Assembly (NCBI GenBank): GCA_052148715.1
Contig: JBKQHQ010000031.1
Location: 96,235-160,234, forward strand
DNA length: 64,000 nt
Source: JBKQHQ01 sp052148715
Lineage (GTDB): Bacteria > Pseudomonadota > Alphaproteobacteria > Rhizobiales > Xanthobacteraceae
Reading direction: 5' to 3'
The notes under the pieces were generated by a model that searched no databases, was not told where the DNA came from, and saw only the letters and a list, made by a program, of their open reading frames with translations. The translations under genes and the position numbers were made by a program. This document shows, piece by piece, positions 44,520 to 55,514 of the stretch; position 1 is the first letter of the stretch; each line of letters starts with the position of its first letter.

Positions 44520-45404
44520 ATGAAACCTCAAGGAATTGCGATCTTGTCCCGCCGTTCGACGAACAAGGACCTCCGCGAAACGCCCGTGGATGTGGAAGGA
44601 AAGCGCCTCGAGGCCCCTCTCCTTGCCCGCAGTGATCATCACCAACCATCGGTTTTCCGCCCGGAAAATATGCTGCGGGAAGCGCGGCGGCAGAAAGGGA
44701 TTGTGGCCGGATGCGTCCCGCCGGTTTGCGCGCTCGACCCGGACGGGGACATCGTCGAGCACGTGCGACAGCGGTATGACGCGCGCCGCTCCGAGTTTTG
44801 GGCCTGCTACCATACCGAGCTTTGGGAGTGGGACGCCGGCGGGGTTCGTCATGGCATGATCGGTGCGGCGGTGGGAGCACCGTTTGCCGTGCTGGTAGCC
44901 GAAGAGCTTTTCGCCTGCGGATGCGAGGTGTTGGTCAGCATCGCGTCGGCCGGTCAGATCGCCCCGATCGGCGATCCGCCCTACTATATTCTGATCGACC
45001 GCGCGCTGCGTGACGAGGGCACGAGCTACCACTACCTGCCGGCCGCCGCTTACGTTGAAGCCGAGTCGGCACTGCTCGTGCTTGCGGCCGACTCGTTCCA
45101 TCGCGCCGGCTTCGCCGTTCGCAAGGGGTCGACATGGACGACTGATGCGCCATTCCGGGAAACGGCCGAGATCATCGCGGACCGCCGGCGCGCGGGTATT
45201 CTCGCGGTCGAGATGGAGGCCGCCGCGCTCTATGCGTTTGCCGCCGCGTGCGGCTTTCCCGTCCTCTGCCTCGCCCACGTCACCAATCAGCTCGGATGCG
45301 TTGAAGGCGATTTCGAAAAGGGTGACGGGAACGGTGCTTTCACCTCGCTTGATCTGTTGTCCGCCTTTTCCGCCGCATGGGTGAACCGTCCGCGCGCAGT
45401 GTAG
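44520..45404 (+). CDS. Nucleoside phosphorylase family protein
   Basis: A 294-residue protein of the PNP/UDP phosphorylase family. Features are GVRHGMIGAAVGAPFAVLVAEELFACGCEVLVSIASAGQI (phosphate- and base-site strand) and AVEMEAAALYAFAAACGFPVLCLAHVTNQ (the catalytic Glu region EMEAAA). The first 60 residues are less conserved, so the start is uncertain; no Shine-Dalgarno sequence precedes 44520. Family members cleave N-glycosidic bonds of nucleosides; the substrate is unknown. About 260 bases with no visible gene separate it from the fused acyltransferase. Confidence 0.8.
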   Translation: MKPQGIAILSRRSTNKDLRETPVDVEGKRLEAPLLARSDHHQPSVFRPENMLREARRQKGIVAGCVPPVCALDPDGDIVEHVRQRYDARRSEFWACYHTELWEWDAGGVRHGMIGAAVGAPFAVLVAEELFACGCEVLVSIASAGQIAPIGDPPYYILIDRALRDEGTSYHYLPAAAYVEAESALLVLAADSFHRAGFAVRKGSTWTTDAPFRETAEIIADRRRAGILAVEMEAAALYAFAAACGFPVLCLAHVTNQLGCVEGDFEKGDGNGAFTSLDLLSAFSAAWVNRPRAV

Positions 45405-45493
45405 CTGCCTTACCCGGCGCCCCTTCGCGGCGGGTATCTTGGCCGAAGTCGCGCAGGTGACGAGCGCGTCCGTTCAATGCTAACCCTGCCCCG

Positions 45494-46324
45494 GTGAAAC
45501 CGTCCCGCGACCTCTCCCGCCTTCTCGCCATCATGGCGGCGTTGCGAACGCCGGGCAGCGGCTGCCCGTGGGATCTCGAGCAGAACTTCGCGACCATTGC
45601 GCCCTACACTCTCGAGGAGGCCTACGAGGTCGCCGACGCCATTGCCCGCGGCGATCTCGACGATCTGCGCGAGGAGCTCGGCGATCTGTTGCTGCAAGTC
45701 GTGTTTCACGCGCGCATGGCGCAGGAGCAGGACGCGTTCGACTTCGGCGATGTCGTGGAGACCCTGACGGCGAAACTCTTGCGCCGGCATCCGCACGTGT
45801 TCGGCGACGCGCGCAACCTTTCGCCTGAAGCGGTCAAAGGCCTGTGGGACGAGATCAAGGCCCAGGAAAAGGCGGAGCGTCGCACGCGCGGCCACGCAGA
45901 AGATGCCGGCGCGCTCGCCGCGGTGCCGCTCGCGCTACCCGCCCTCACCCGTGCGCTCAAGCTGCAGCACAAGGCCGCCAAGGTTGGCTTCGATTGGAAC
46001 GATCCGCTCGCCGTCTTGAAGAAAATTCGCGAGGAAGCTGATGAGATCGAGGCGGAGATCGCGGCCGGCGACGCGGCGGCGAGCGCTCAGGAGGTAGGCG
46101 ACTTGCTGTTCGCCGTGGTGAACCTCGCGCGGCACCTCGCCGCCGATCCGGAGGCGGCGCTGCGCCAGACCAACGCCAAGTTCGAGCGCCGCTTCGCGTC
46201 GATCGAGGGCGCGCTCGCGGCGCTTGGGAAATCTCCGCAAGACGCCTCGCTTGCCGAGATGGACGCGCTGTGGAACGCGGCCAAAGCAGCCGAGACGGGC
46301 GATCGGGAGCGTGAGCCTCGATAA
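45494..46324 (+). CDS. mazG: Nucleoside triphosphate pyrophosphohydrolase
   Basis: A 276-residue MazG with two tandem MazG domains. Domain one: CPWDLEQNFATIAPYTLEEAYEVADAIARGDLDDLREELGDLLLQVVFHARMA, containing the EExxE metal-binding helices. Domain two (about 155-240): KVGFDWND, EEADEIEAEI, QEVGDLLFAVVNLARHL. It hydrolyses aberrant NTPs. It starts with GTG at 45494, with an internal ATG at 45533 less likely. It is convergent with hflX. Confidence 0.93.
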   Translation: MKPSRDLSRLLAIMAALRTPGSGCPWDLEQNFATIAPYTLEEAYEVADAIARGDLDDLREELGDLLLQVVFHARMAQEQDAFDFGDVVETLTAKLLRRHPHVFGDARNLSPEAVKGLWDEIKAQEKAERRTRGHAEDAGALAAVPLALPALTRALKLQHKAAKVGFDWNDPLAVLKKIREEADEIEAEIAAGDAAASAQEVGDLLFAVVNLARHLAADPEAALRQTNAKFERRFASIEGALAALGKSPQDASLAEMDALWNAAKAAETGDREREPR

Positions 46325-46383
46325 AGCCCTCGCAAATGCGGTATCTGAAAAAGGCGACTCACGAGTTAGCTTGACGGCAGGCG

Positions 46384-47781
46384 TCAGTTGCCAGTCTTCT
46401 CTACCTTCGATGCTCCGGCAAATTTCGACTGCAGCAGCTCAAGTTTTGCCGGGTCGATCCGGACCGTCATTGCGAGGTCCCCGTTCTCCTGCGGCGTTTT
46501 GGCGAGCACTTGGGTATGGCGGTGCAGCCAGCTGACGCCCGCGCCGTCACTGCCTCTGACCACCAGCTCGACGGTCGCTTGGCTAGCGCTCAACCGGGCC
46601 TCGATCACGGCGGTCAGCGCATCGATCCCCTCCCCGGTCAAGGCTGATACCAGAACAGGCCGTGCCTCCTCCGGTTGGCGGTGCGCGAGGTTGAACACTT
46701 GCTGACGTTGGTCGGCGTCGAGGCGGTCGATCTTGTTCCACACTTCCACCAAGCGCTGCCGGTCGTCCGCCTCGATGCCGAGCTCGTGCAGCACTTTGCG
46801 CACGTCGCTTGATTGCGCGAGGGTGTCAGGATGTGACACATCGCGCGTGTGCAGAATCAGGTCGGCTTCGATCACCTCCTCGAGCGTCGCGCGGAATGCA
46901 GCGACCAGCATGGTCGGCAGATCGGAGATGAAGCCGACCGTGTCAGACAGGATTGCGCGCGTGCCTTGCGGTAGATCGACGGCACGCAAGGTCGGGTCGA
47001 GGGTGGCGAACAGCATGTCGGCCGACAGCACGCTGGCTTGGGTCAGCCGGTTGAACAGGGTCGACTTGCCGGCATTGGTGTAGCCAACGAGCGCGACCAC
47101 GGGATACGGCACGCGCTTGCGGCTGTCGCGATGCAGCGCCCGCGTCCGCTTGACCTTTTCGAGCTCCGCTTCAATGCGCGCGATGCGTTCCTCAATCACG
47201 CGCCGATCGGCCTCGAGCTGGGTCTCACCGGGGCCGCCCAGAAAGCCGAAGCCGCCTCGTTGCCGCTCGAGGTGGGTCCAGGAGCGCACCAGCCGGCTCT
47301 TTTGATAGGTCAAATGCGCATGCTCAACCTGCAGCGCACCTTCGCGGGTTTTGGCGCGTCGGCCAAAGATTTCGAGGATCAGCCCGGTGCGGTCGAGCAC
47401 CTTGGCGCTCCAAGCCCGCTCTAGATTGCGCTGCTGCACCGGCGAGAGGGCGCAATCCATGATCACCACGCCGGCCTCGTTGCTCTTCACCAGGCCGGCC
47501 AGCTCGTCGACTTTGCCCTTGCCGATGTAGGTCGCGGGCCGGATCTCGGTGAGTGCGACGATGCCCGAGTCAACGACAGCGAGGTTAATGGCTTGGGCCA
47601 GCCCTATGGCCTCGTCGAGGCGTGCCGAAGGGGCGCGCTTGCCCTCCTCGACCCCCGTCTCCAGACCAGTCGTCGGCCTGCTCCGTAAGCCAGGCTCGAT
47701 GACGATCGCGCGGCCGGTCTCCGAGCCCGTCCTGGTCGGGCTCAGGCGATTTCGGCGCGCTTCGCGACGTTGAGGCTCCAA
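46384..47781 (-). CDS. hflX: GTPase HflX
   Basis: A 465-residue ribosome-associated GTPase. The N-terminal HflX domain includes ATYIGKGKVDEL and DCALSPVQQRNLERAW; a glycine-rich linker GGFGFLGGPGETQLEADRR; then G1 GYTNAGKSTLFN, G3 DTVGFI and G4 NKID. The start is TTG at 47781, immediately after the hfq stop (TGATTG), so translation is coupled to hfq. Last gene of the ntr-hfq transcript unit. Confidence 0.94.
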   Translation of the reverse strand: MEPQRREARRNRLSPTRTGSETGRAIVIEPGLRSRPTTGLETGVEEGKRAPSARLDEAIGLAQAINLAVVDSGIVALTEIRPATYIGKGKVDELAGLVKSNEAGVVIMDCALSPVQQRNLERAWSAKVLDRTGLILEIFGRRAKTREGALQVEHAHLTYQKSRLVRSWTHLERQRGGFGFLGGPGETQLEADRRVIEERIARIEAELEKVKRTRALHRDSRKRVPYPVVALVGYTNAGKSTLFNRLTQASVLSADMLFATLDPTLRAVDLPQGTRAILSDTVGFISDLPTMLVAAFRATLEEVIEADLILHTRDVSHPDTLAQSSDVRKVLHELGIEADDRQRLVEVWNKIDRLDADQRQQVFNLAHRQPEEARPVLVSALTGEGIDALTAVIEARLSASQATVELVVRGSDGAGVSWLHRHTQVLAKTPQENGDLAMTVRIDPAKLELLQSKFAGASKVEKTGN

Positions 47782-48042
47782 TCAGCCCTTTTCCCCGGGT
47801 GCCGCATCCTCGGTGCCCTCGAACAGCTGGATCGGATGACCCGGCATGATCGTGGAAATTGCATGCTTGTAGACGAGCTGGGAGTGCCCATCCCGCCGCA
47901 GCAGCACGCAAAAATTATCGAACCAAGTGACGACGCCCTGCAACTTGACTCCGTTTACCAAAAAGATCGTGAGCGGAGTTTTGCTCTTGCGGACGTAATT
48001 AAGGAAGGTGTCTTGAAGGTTTTGTGAGCGATCGGCCGCCAT
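47782..48042 (-). CDS. hfq: RNA chaperone Hfq
   Basis: An 86-residue Sm-like hexameric RNA chaperone that pairs small RNAs with mRNAs. Sm1 begins NLQDTFLNYVRKSKTPLTIFLVNGVKLQGVVTWFD and Sm2 contains YKHAISTIMP. The proximal-face residues Q8 (SQNLQ) and YKHA are present. Length and order (hfq-hflX) are standard. Confidence 0.97.
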   Translation of the reverse strand: MAADRSQNLQDTFLNYVRKSKTPLTIFLVNGVKLQGVVTWFDNFCVLLRRDGHSQLVYKHAISTIMPGHPIQLFEGTEDAAPGEKG

Positions 48043-48228
48043 TGCCGTTGTTCCATTATTTACCCGCGGGCCTACTGTCCCGCGGATTTACTTGCCAGGC
48101 TCCCTCGCCCCTGACGGACGTGAGATTTTTACCCGCGAAAGGCCCGGTTCGGCCCATTAGATGGTACGTCTTGCGGTAGCGCAAGCCCAACGTTTTACCA
48201 GTGCTCAGCACGCGCGCTCCCCTTCGGC

Positions 48229-49086
48229 TCAAGTAGCTTCCGCATGATTGTGGAAGGCTTTTCGCAACGCCAGGGCGAGCGGACCCGGAGCTCCGTCGCC
48301 GATCGGACGGTTATCGAGCTTCACGACGGGCATGACGATTTGGCTCGCCGCTGTCACGAAAGCTTCACGGGCCGCATAGGCCTCCTCGACCGCAAAGGGA
48401 CGTTCGTCGAAGGCAAGGCCCTGACTCTTCAGCACTTCCAACAGCACCGTTCGCGTGATTCCGCGCAGGATCCCGCGCTCCGCGGGAGCGGTCACCACCT
48501 TGCCCTCCCGGGTGACGATCCAGGCATTGCTTGAAGCTCCCTCAGTCACTTTGCCATCACGAGTGACAAACCACGCTTCCCTCGCGCCACGCTCGCGGGC
48601 CGCCTGCTTGGCAAGGACGTTAGGTAGCAGTGAGACCGACTTGATGTCGACCCGTTCCCAACGATTGTCGGGCAACGTGATCACGGCAATCCCCGCGGCA
48701 GCGGTTGTCTCGCCCGCAGCGCTATCGAGGTTGCGCGCAGTAACCACCAGGCTCGGCCGCGTGGGCGCCGGCGGGAAGGCGAAGTCGCGCGGGGCCGCAC
48801 CGCGTGTGACCTGCAGATAGACAATGCCGTTGCGCACGTGATTGCGACGCACCGTCTCGCGCAGCACCACGCCGAGCGCGGCGGGGGACATGGGGGCGCC
48901 GATGCGCAACTCATCGAGCGAGCGTTGCAGGCGCTGCAGGTGCCGCCGCTCATCGATCAGACGACCACCCCTCACCTCACAGACCTCATAAACCCCATCG
49001 GCGAATTGATAGCCGCGATCCTCGACATGGACCCGGGCGTCCTCGTGCCTTTGGTACCGGCCATTCACATACGCCACCCGCCACAT
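48229..49086 (-). CDS. dat: D-amino acid aminotransferase
   Basis: A 285-residue PLP fold-type IV aminotransferase. Start MWRVAYVNGRYQRHEDARVHVEDRGYQFADGVYEV is typical of D-alanine transaminases; the Schiff-base Lys lies in DIKSVSLLPNVLAKQAARERGAREAWFV; TEGASSNAWIV forms the phosphate site. I chose the ATG at 49086, since the upstream part of the longer frame is antisense to ntrX sequence. A 186-base gap separates it from hfq, where an hfq promoter could lie. Confidence 0.92.
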   Translation of the reverse strand: MWRVAYVNGRYQRHEDARVHVEDRGYQFADGVYEVCEVRGGRLIDERRHLQRLQRSLDELRIGAPMSPAALGVVLRETVRRNHVRNGIVYLQVTRGAAPRDFAFPPAPTRPSLVVTARNLDSAAGETTAAAGIAVITLPDNRWERVDIKSVSLLPNVLAKQAARERGAREAWFVTRDGKVTEGASSNAWIVTREGKVVTAPAERGILRGITRTVLLEVLKSQGLAFDERPFAVEEAYAAREAFVTAASQIVMPVVKLDNRPIGDGAPGPLALALRKAFHNHAEAT

Positions 49087-49094
49087 CTCCGACC

Positions 49095-50465
49095 TCAGTC
49101 TATCCCCAAGGCCTTGAGCTTGCGGTGCAGGGCGGACCGTTCCATGCCCACGAACTCGGCCGTGCGCGAGATATTGCCGCCGAAGCGGCTGATCTGGGCC
49201 ACCAGGTACTCGCGCTCGAACACTTCGCGCGCCTCGCGCAGGGGCAATCCCATGATTTGCTCGCCGCCGTTGCCGTTCGGCATGCCGGGCACCATCGAGC
49301 CCACGTCCTGCGGCAGCATGCTCGCGCTGATCACGGCGTCCGGATCGCCGCCGGCGAGGATCATCAGCCGCTCTACATTGTTGCGTAGCTGGCGCACGTT
49401 GCCCGGCCAATCGTGCGACTGCAGCACTGCCATGGCGTCGGTGCCGATCCGCCGCTTGGGCAGGCCCGTCGTCTGCGAAATCTGATCCATGAAATAGTCG
49501 ACGAGCTCGGGAATATCCTCGCGCCGGTCGGCGAGCGGCGGCACGCCAACAGGCACGACCGAAAGCCGATGATAAAGGTCCTCGCGGAATTTTCCCGCGG
49601 CTATGTCGGCCTCCAGATTTCGCGCGGTCGACGAGATGATGCGTACGTCGACTCCGACCTTGGTATTGCCCCCGGCGCGCACAAATGTCTGATCGACGAG
49701 AACACGCAGGATCTTGTTCTGCGTCTCGCGCGGCATGTCGGCGATCTCGTCGATGAACAGCGTGCCGCCATGTGCTTCCTCGAGCGCTCCCACGGTTCGC
49801 CCGAGCGCACCGTTCGACTGCTCCATGCCGAACAGCTCGATTTCCATCCGTTCGGGAGTGATGGCGGCGGCATTGATGACGACGAATGGCGCATTCGTAC
49901 GGCTGGAAGTCGCATGAATGGTGCGGGCCGTCAGCTCCTTGCCGGAACCCGACGGACCTACGATCAGCACGCGGCTGTTGGTCGGTGCGACCTTTTCAAT
50001 GGTCTGGCGCAATTGATTCATCGCCGGCGAGCGGCCGATGAGGCTATTCGCGAGGGGCGTGAGCTGCTTGAGCTCCTTGACCTCGCGCTTGAGGCGGGAG
50101 GTCTCGAGCGCCCTCTCGGCCACCAGTACCAGCCGGTCGGCCTTGAAGGGCTTCTCGATGAAATCGTAGGCCCCGCGTTTGATCGCCGCGACCGCGGTCT
50201 CGATATTGCCGTGGCCGGAGATCATCACCACCGGCAAATCGGGATGCAGCTGCTTGACTTGGTCGAGCAATTGCAAGCCGTCCAGCCGGCTGCCCTGCAG
50301 CCAGATGTCGAGGAAGATGAGACCGGGACGCCGCGCGGCGATCGCGTTCAGCGCATCGTCACTGTCACGCGCCGTGCGAGCCGAATGGCCCTCGTCGGCG
50401 AGTATTCCCGCAACCAGCTCGCGGATGTCCACTTCGTCATCAACGATGAGAATGTCGGACGCCAT
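49095..50465 (-). CDS. ntrX: Response regulator NtrX
   Basis: A 456-residue regulator with receiver domain (phospho-Asp53 in LIFLDIWLQG), a central AAA+ domain (Walker A VGPSGSGKELTART, Walker B GGTLFIDEI) and a Fis-type helix-turn-helix at the C-terminus (GGNISRTAEFVGMERSALHRKLKAL). The GAFTGA sigma54 loop of NtrC is absent: the matching stretch reads QSNGALGRTVGALEEA, as usual for alphaproteobacterial NtrX. It lies two bases after ntrY and has AAGGGT before its ATG. Confidence 0.95.
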   Translation of the reverse strand: MASDILIVDDEVDIRELVAGILADEGHSARTARDSDDALNAIAARRPGLIFLDIWLQGSRLDGLQLLDQVKQLHPDLPVVMISGHGNIETAVAAIKRGAYDFIEKPFKADRLVLVAERALETSRLKREVKELKQLTPLANSLIGRSPAMNQLRQTIEKVAPTNSRVLIVGPSGSGKELTARTIHATSSRTNAPFVVINAAAITPERMEIELFGMEQSNGALGRTVGALEEAHGGTLFIDEIADMPRETQNKILRVLVDQTFVRAGGNTKVGVDVRIISSTARNLEADIAAGKFREDLYHRLSVVPVGVPPLADRREDIPELVDYFMDQISQTTGLPKRRIGTDAMAVLQSHDWPGNVRQLRNNVERLMILAGGDPDAVISASMLPQDVGSMVPGMPNGNGGEQIMGLPLREAREVFEREYLVAQISRFGGNISRTAEFVGMERSALHRKLKALGID

Positions 50466-50467
50466 GA

Positions 50468-52723
50468 TTACCCTTCGTTGGCAGCTTTCTGCAGCTCAGT
50501 TTTGCCGGTCGATGGGACCGGAGCATCAGCGTGGAAGCGCAAACGTACCCAAGCGCCGCGCACCCCCGGGGTCTTGTCGGACGCATCCCGAAGCTCGATC
50601 GTGCCGCCATGGTCTTCGAGGATCCTGCCAACGATCGCGAGCCCCAGGCCGGTGCCCTTTTCCCGGGTCGTGACGTAGGGTTCGAGCAGCCGGCTGCGGT
50701 TTTCCTTGGGCAGACCGATCCCATTATCGACCACGTCGATGACGATATCGTCACCCTCGCGCGCGGTCGAAACGTGAATGCGCCCGCGGCCAAGCTCGTT
50801 CGGTGGCACGGCCGCGATGGCCTCCGTCGCGTTCTTGATGATATTAGTGAGCGCCTGCGAAACGAGCCGGCGATCGAACCGCGCAAGCAGCGGATCCTCG
50901 GCGCAGTCGGCGTCGATGTCGATTTCGGGATTGCCTACGCGCATGAGAAATACTGTTTGGCGGACCGCTTCGGCGACGTTGTCAGAAGCGACGACCGGCT
51001 TGGGCATACGGGCGAAGCGAGAGAACTCGTCGACCATCCGCTTGATGTCGTCGACCTGGCGCACGATCGTGTCGGTGCATTGGTCGAACACCCCACGATC
51101 TTCCTTGATGACTTGGCCGTATTTGCGACGGAGCCGCTCGGCCGACAGCTGTATGGGCGTGAGCGGGTTCTTGATTTCGTGCGCGATGCGCCGCGCCACG
51201 TCGGCCCAAGCGGATGTCCGCTGTGCGAGCACGAGCTCGGTGATGTCGTCGAGCGTGACGACATAGCCGTGATGGGCTTCCGGCGATTGCTCCGTCGTCA
51301 CGCGGACCGACAGATTGCGCTCGCGCCCGCCACGGCTGATCGTCACCTGACCCTGGACGAGGCGCTGGGTTCCAGAGCGCGCGGTCGTGATAATATCCGC
51401 AAGCTCGGGCACCACCTCCGCCAAAGGCCGGCCTAGGAGGTCGGCCTCGGCACCGCCGACGAGCTTCTCGGCCGATCGATTGAGGATACTGATACGGCAC
51501 TCGGCGTCGACGCCGATGACGCCCGCGCTCGCGCCCGCCAACACTGCCTCTGTAAAGCGCCGGCGGCTGTCGATCAGGTCGCGTGCGCGCACCAAGTCGT
51601 CATGTTGCGTGCGCAGCTCCCGCGTCATTCGATTGAAGGTCTCCCCAAGCTGGGCGAGGTCATCCTTGGAGCCGTGGACCGGCACTTGCACCTGCAGGTT
51701 ACCGGTGGAGACAAGCCCGGCGGCGCCGATCAACCTGCGGATTGGAGCAACCAGGAGATTGGAAAAATTCAGACCAATCCACACGGCCGACAGCAAGACG
51801 ATCAACGCGATCACCGTGTACATCAACGCGAAAACGAGCTGAAAGCCGAGCCTGCGCCCTTCAATCTCGGCATACTCCTGCATATCCTTCCCGATGTCCT
51901 TCGCATGCCCCAATTGATTCACGACCCTGGGATCGAGACCACGTGCCACGTACAAATAGGCGTTGTCGTAACCGCGCAGCTTAAGGAGAGCAGTAAAGTA
52001 ATCGGCGATCAGCGCGACTTGCGGGTCGGTGTCGGTAATGGCGGCCAGCGCCTCACGAGGAGGCATCTCGATCGCCCGATCCACCCCGGTCTCAGCCCGT
52101 TCCAACACCGCAGACTCGTTGTCGATCAGCATTGCCGCCGGCAGACCGTGCAAAGAGGCCTGGGAGGTGAAGAATTGGCGAAAGCGCTCGCGATCTTTGT
52201 CGAACAGCGGCCGCGCCCGAGCGACATCGAACGCCATCAACATGGTATCGGAGCGGATCATATCGGCGTTCTGGCTCATGTAGGCGCCTGCGCCGACCAT
52301 TGCGTTTTGAATGAGCGACTGCACGCGGGTCGAGAACACGCGGTCAAGCGCGCGGTCAAGCGTGACGCTTGCGACGATCGCTACGAGAATGGCCGGTGCT
52401 GCGGCAATGACGGAGAAGAGACCGACAATCCGTACATGCAGCCGCGCTCCCGCCCGACCGCGCCGACGCGCTTGAACGATCTGCCAGACTTCACGGGCAA
52501 TGATGCCGAGCAGAACGAGGACCGCCGCCGCATTGGCCAGCAGCAGGCTGATGACGACCTGATGGGTCGGCACGATCCAGGTCAGACCCGCCAGCACCAC
52601 GAAGGTTGCCACGGCCGATAACAGCGCAATGCCAACCGCGAACGGTCCCAGCCAACGCGTGGGAATCGTGCTGGGTATGGACGCGAACGCCATATCGGCG
52701 GCGGCTTGATCGGCGGTGGTCAT
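50468..52723 (-). CDS. ntrY: Sensor histidine kinase NtrY
   Basis: A 751-residue membrane sensor kinase. Several helices lie in the first 90 residues, then a periplasmic sensor domain, a helix near residue 300 and HAMP, a PAS domain, HisKA with AHEIKNPLTPIQLSAERLRRKYG (phospho-His), and HATPase with NIIKNATEAI and GLGLAIVGRIL. The ATG at 52723 has AAGGGGGA upstream and is preferred over 52747. It works with NtrX on nitrogen metabolism and envelope traits. Confidence 0.94.
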   Translation of the reverse strand: MTTADQAAADMAFASIPSTIPTRWLGPFAVGIALLSAVATFVVLAGLTWIVPTHQVVISLLLANAAAVLVLLGIIAREVWQIVQARRRGRAGARLHVRIVGLFSVIAAAPAILVAIVASVTLDRALDRVFSTRVQSLIQNAMVGAGAYMSQNADMIRSDTMLMAFDVARARPLFDKDRERFRQFFTSQASLHGLPAAMLIDNESAVLERAETGVDRAIEMPPREALAAITDTDPQVALIADYFTALLKLRGYDNAYLYVARGLDPRVVNQLGHAKDIGKDMQEYAEIEGRRLGFQLVFALMYTVIALIVLLSAVWIGLNFSNLLVAPIRRLIGAAGLVSTGNLQVQVPVHGSKDDLAQLGETFNRMTRELRTQHDDLVRARDLIDSRRRFTEAVLAGASAGVIGVDAECRISILNRSAEKLVGGAEADLLGRPLAEVVPELADIITTARSGTQRLVQGQVTISRGGRERNLSVRVTTEQSPEAHHGYVVTLDDITELVLAQRTSAWADVARRIAHEIKNPLTPIQLSAERLRRKYGQVIKEDRGVFDQCTDTIVRQVDDIKRMVDEFSRFARMPKPVVASDNVAEAVRQTVFLMRVGNPEIDIDADCAEDPLLARFDRRLVSQALTNIIKNATEAIAAVPPNELGRGRIHVSTAREGDDIVIDVVDNGIGLPKENRSRLLEPYVTTREKGTGLGLAIVGRILEDHGGTIELRDASDKTPGVRGAWVRLRFHADAPVPSTGKTELQKAANEG

Positions 52724-52922
52724 TTCCCCCTTTTGCGACGCGCGCACACCCTGACGGATAGGCCTGCTCCGAAGGCTCGGTTACCGATGGCTCGGTTGGC
52801 ACGACTGATGCCGTTCGACAACAATGTTGCCGAATTGAGTCCAATCCACGGCATGGCCGATTGGCGCGCGGCAACCGCCGCCAGCGAGCGGGCCTGGGGG
52901 GAGAAAATGCGGGAAGAAAGCC

Positions 52923-54365
<1,443 letters not shown>

Positions 54366-54383
54366 ATGACTCCTCGTCAGGCT

Positions 54384-55514
54384 CTAAGCGCTCGCTGGCT
54401 CGGTGCCTTCACCGGTGTAAACGGGCATCAGGACGCGGAATGTGGTACGCCGCGCCTGAGATTCGCATTCGATGATCCCGCCGTGATCGCCAACGATCTT
54501 GGCTACTAAAGCAAGACCCAGGCCGCTTCCGGTCGGCTTCGTGGTCACGAAGGGATCGAAAAGGTGCGGCAATAGATCGTCGGGGACGCCGGGACCGTTG
54601 TCTCGGACGCAAAACTCCAGCGGCAGCGACACCCGAGTCTTGCTGCCCGGCAGCGACAGGCGAACGCCGGGGCGGAAGGCCGTCGTGAGCTGGATCTCGC
54701 CTTCGGATGTTCCCTCGGTGATGGCCTCCGCGGCATTCTTCACCAGGTTGAGAAAAACCTGGATGAGCTGATCGCGGTTGGCGAGAACCAAGGGCAGCGA
54801 GGGATCGTATTCCTCGACGAACTTGATGTGCCGTGCAAAGCCGGATTGGGCGAGCCGCTTCACATGGTCGAGCACGACGTGAATATTGATCGGCTCGCGA
54901 TCGACTGGGCGTTCGTCCGAGAACACCTCCATCCGGTCGACGAGTTTTACGATCCGGTCGGCCTCATCGCAGATCAGCCGGGTCAAGGTGCGGTCGTCGT
55001 CCCCTACCGACTGCTCGAGCAGCTGTGCCGCCCCGCGGATGCCCGACAGGGGGTTCTTGATTTCATGCGCCAGCATCGCCGCGAGCGCGATCACCGACCG
55101 GGCGGCACTGCGATGGGTTAGCTGCCGGTCCATCTTGTCGGCGATGGTCCGCTCTTGCAGCATGACTACGACATGGTCCGGTCGCTCCGGCAGCGGCGCC
55201 ACGTAAAGGTCGACGAGCCGATCGCCCGGATTGCGCGGCGTTCCGAGATCGACCTTGTATTCATTCACCGCAGCGCCGCGGGCACGCACCTGATCGACGA
55301 GCGAAAGCAAAGGACTGCCGAATGGCACCAGATCGCTCAGCCGATAGCGGCGTAATAGCGGCGCGGACACCTCGAAGAACGCCTCCGCCGCCACGTTGGC
55401 GTCGGCGATCTTGCCATCGGCCACCACGATGATCACCGGATGCGGCAAGGCATTCAGGATCGCTTCCGGCGCGACTGGCGGAAATTTTGGCGTGCGCGAC
55501 TCGGCAGTCTTCAT
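54384..55514 (-). CDS. ntrB: Nitrogen regulation sensor kinase NtrB
   Basis: A 376-residue cytoplasmic kinase/phosphatase of NtrC, controlled by PII. A PAS domain (about 20-125), HisKA with LAHEIKNPLSGIRGAAQLLEQ (phospho-His), HATPase with NLVKNAAEAI, DNGPGVPDDLLPHLFDPFVTTKPTGSGLGLAL. The ATG at 55514 overlaps the dusB stop by four bases (ATGA). The frame extending to 55619 is inside dusB and not used. Confidence 0.95.
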   Translation of the reverse strand: MKTAESRTPKFPPVAPEAILNALPHPVIIVVADGKIADANVAAEAFFEVSAPLLRRYRLSDLVPFGSPLLSLVDQVRARGAAVNEYKVDLGTPRNPGDRLVDLYVAPLPERPDHVVVMLQERTIADKMDRQLTHRSAARSVIALAAMLAHEIKNPLSGIRGAAQLLEQSVGDDDRTLTRLICDEADRIVKLVDRMEVFSDERPVDREPINIHVVLDHVKRLAQSGFARHIKFVEEYDPSLPLVLANRDQLIQVFLNLVKNAAEAITEGTSEGEIQLTTAFRPGVRLSLPGSKTRVSLPLEFCVRDNGPGVPDDLLPHLFDPFVTTKPTGSGLGLALVAKIVGDHGGIIECESQARRTTFRVLMPVYTGEGTEPASA